Shown here: positions 63,372 through 64,000 of the stretch, piece by piece | Position numbering within the stretch: the stretch's first letter is position 1 | How the letters are laid out: the number at the start of each line of letters is the position of its first letter | From: Candidatus Poribacteria bacterium | GTDB taxonomy: Bacteria > Poribacteria > WGA-4E > GCA-2687025 | DNA length: 64,000 bases | Assembly: GCA_018644665.1 (NCBI GenBank) | Contig: JABGQA010000088.1 | Location: forward strand, 62,001 to 126,000 | Direction of reading: 5' to 3' | The notes under the pieces: generated by a model | The model's input: the letters and a program-made list of their open reading frames with translations, nothing else | Told to the model about the DNA's origin: nothing | Databases searched by the model: none | Made by a program: the position numbers and the translations under genes

Positions 63372-64000
63372 ATGAGCCAAGTCAATCGGCCCTGTGCGAT
63401 GCATAATTCCAGCCTGTGTCGCGACCCGTTGCCTAACCTGGCGGTAGTCCCGGCGAACCGTCTGACGCGGCGGGGAAGCTTCCCGGCCCCCAAACTTCGG
63501 CACTTAGCGATAGTCCTGATGGGGACAGTCGCTATGTCGGTCACCCCGCGAAGCGACGCCGCGCCGCAAGTGCTAACGCCGTGGCTAGGCTTGCCAGAAG
63601 ACGACGCTACGATAGACACCACGACGCCCACCTTCGAGTGGCGGTCGGCGATAGGCGCAGATTCATACGGACTACAGGTGTTGCGATTTGGCGGGGTCGT
63701 GTACGACAGCGAAGTGTTGTACGGACCCATCCCGTCACGCCTGGGAACGTCGACGTTTACGCTCCCTCCTGGGTACCTCCAGCATGGCAACACCTACCAA
63801 TGGCGCGTGCGCGCGCACGACGTCGGGACCACCAGTCTCTGGACCATCCTGCCGTGGACGTTCAGTGTCGCATCTCAGCCGCCTGCCACGCCCGTACTAA
63901 TCCTGCCAGCAAATGGAGCCGTGACGTCGGTCATGCCGGCCCTTCTGTGGTGGGGGACCAACGCCAGCTTCTACGACGTCAGAGTGTACAGGCCACCTTA
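63372..64000 (+). CDS. Secreted Ig/Fn3-like repeat protein, 3' end outside window
   Basis: Open from ATG 63372 to the end of the window (209 codons). After a basic N-terminus, a hydrophobic segment at about 42-62 (LRHLAIVLMGTVAMSVTPRS) ends in DAAPQVL, a plausible signal peptide with AxA-like cleavage; the first 40 residues are unusually long for a leader, so a later start is possible. The visible body has the Fn3/Ig-like pattern P-x-F-x-W with Y-x-L-Q-V (TPTFEWRSAIGADSYGLQVL, TYQWRVRAHDVGTTSLW), and a second unit begins at TPVLILPANGAVTSVMPALL. It resembles extracellular adhesion or carbohydrate-binding proteins. Confidence 0.75.
   Translation, partial: MSQVNRPCAMHNSSLCRDPLPNLAVVPANRLTRRGSFPAPKLRHLAIVLMGTVAMSVTPRSDAAPQVLTPWLGLPEDDATIDTTTPTFEWRSAIGADSYGLQVLRFGGVVYDSEVLYGPIPSRLGTSTFTLPPGYLQHGNTYQWRVRAHDVGTTSLWTILPWTFSVASQPPATPVLILPANGAVTSVMPALLWWGTNASFYDVRVYRPP

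Overview
The window is 64 kb of a GC-rich bacterial chromosome containing a probable replication origin (dnaA, a non-coding stretch with DnaA boxes, dnaN, recF, a DUF721/DciA gene, gyrB). The accessory content is several phytanoyl-CoA dioxygenase (PhyH) genes, two Gfo/Idh/MocA dehydrogenases, an enolase-superfamily gene, a sulfatase, CgeB-like glycosyltransferases, many ankyrin/TPR proteins and ECF sigma factors with large C-terminal extensions. This mixture recalls uncultured, often marine or sponge-associated phyla such as Candidatus Poribacteria. That placement is inference from gene content only; there is no rRNA gene in the window.

Layout. 0-3.2 kb: end of a beta-propeller gene and an ankyrin-HhH fusion. 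3.5-7.0 kb: a heterodimeric ABC exporter. 7.1-14.3 kb: GNAT enzyme, an ECF sigma fused to a membrane segment and a papain-fold-like domain, a methyltransferase, creD and a nucleotidyltransferase. 14.4-21.9 kb: the origin cluster. 21.9-25.6 kb: a decayed ParDE toxin-antitoxin pair, an unknown gene, and a frame-broken ECF-ankyrin gene. 25.8-37 kb: GT10/CgeB-like fusion, frame-broken sulfatase, TPR-metalloprotease, an ECF/FHA pair, TPR lipoprotein, a sugar-binding-like lipoprotein, and a second CgeB-like glycosyltransferase with TPRs. 37.2-43.1 kb: a tandem duplication of an [ECF-ankyrin + PhyH] unit, one copy of each gene being decayed. 43.5-51.6 kb (minus strand): dedA-nadK-recN-ior-aroE-zapA. 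51.7-55.9 kb (plus): htrA, a Gfo/Idh/MocA gene and an enolase-superfamily gene behind a near-consensus promoter. 56-62.9 kb (minus): ABC ATPase, Gfo/Idh/MocA, fmt, PASTA protein, rpe, mtaB, PhyH. The last 0.6 kb opens a secreted Ig/Fn3-like gene.

Most notable. (1) A roughly 258-bp hairpin-bearing insertion flanked by a 7-bp direct repeat sits in frame inside the signal peptide of htrA; removing it on paper restores a textbook lipoprotein leader. (2) ECF sigma factors covalently joined to putative sensory modules occur repeatedly. (3) The duplicated ECF-ankyrin genes share a 340-bp perfectly identical tract inside otherwise diverged copies, and the unit between them is a chimeric PhyH/ECF relic. 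(4) Frameshifts and stops cluster in accessory genes (ParD, ParE, sulfatase, ECF-ankyrin), whereas housekeeping genes are intact, which argues for real gene decay rather than poor sequence quality.
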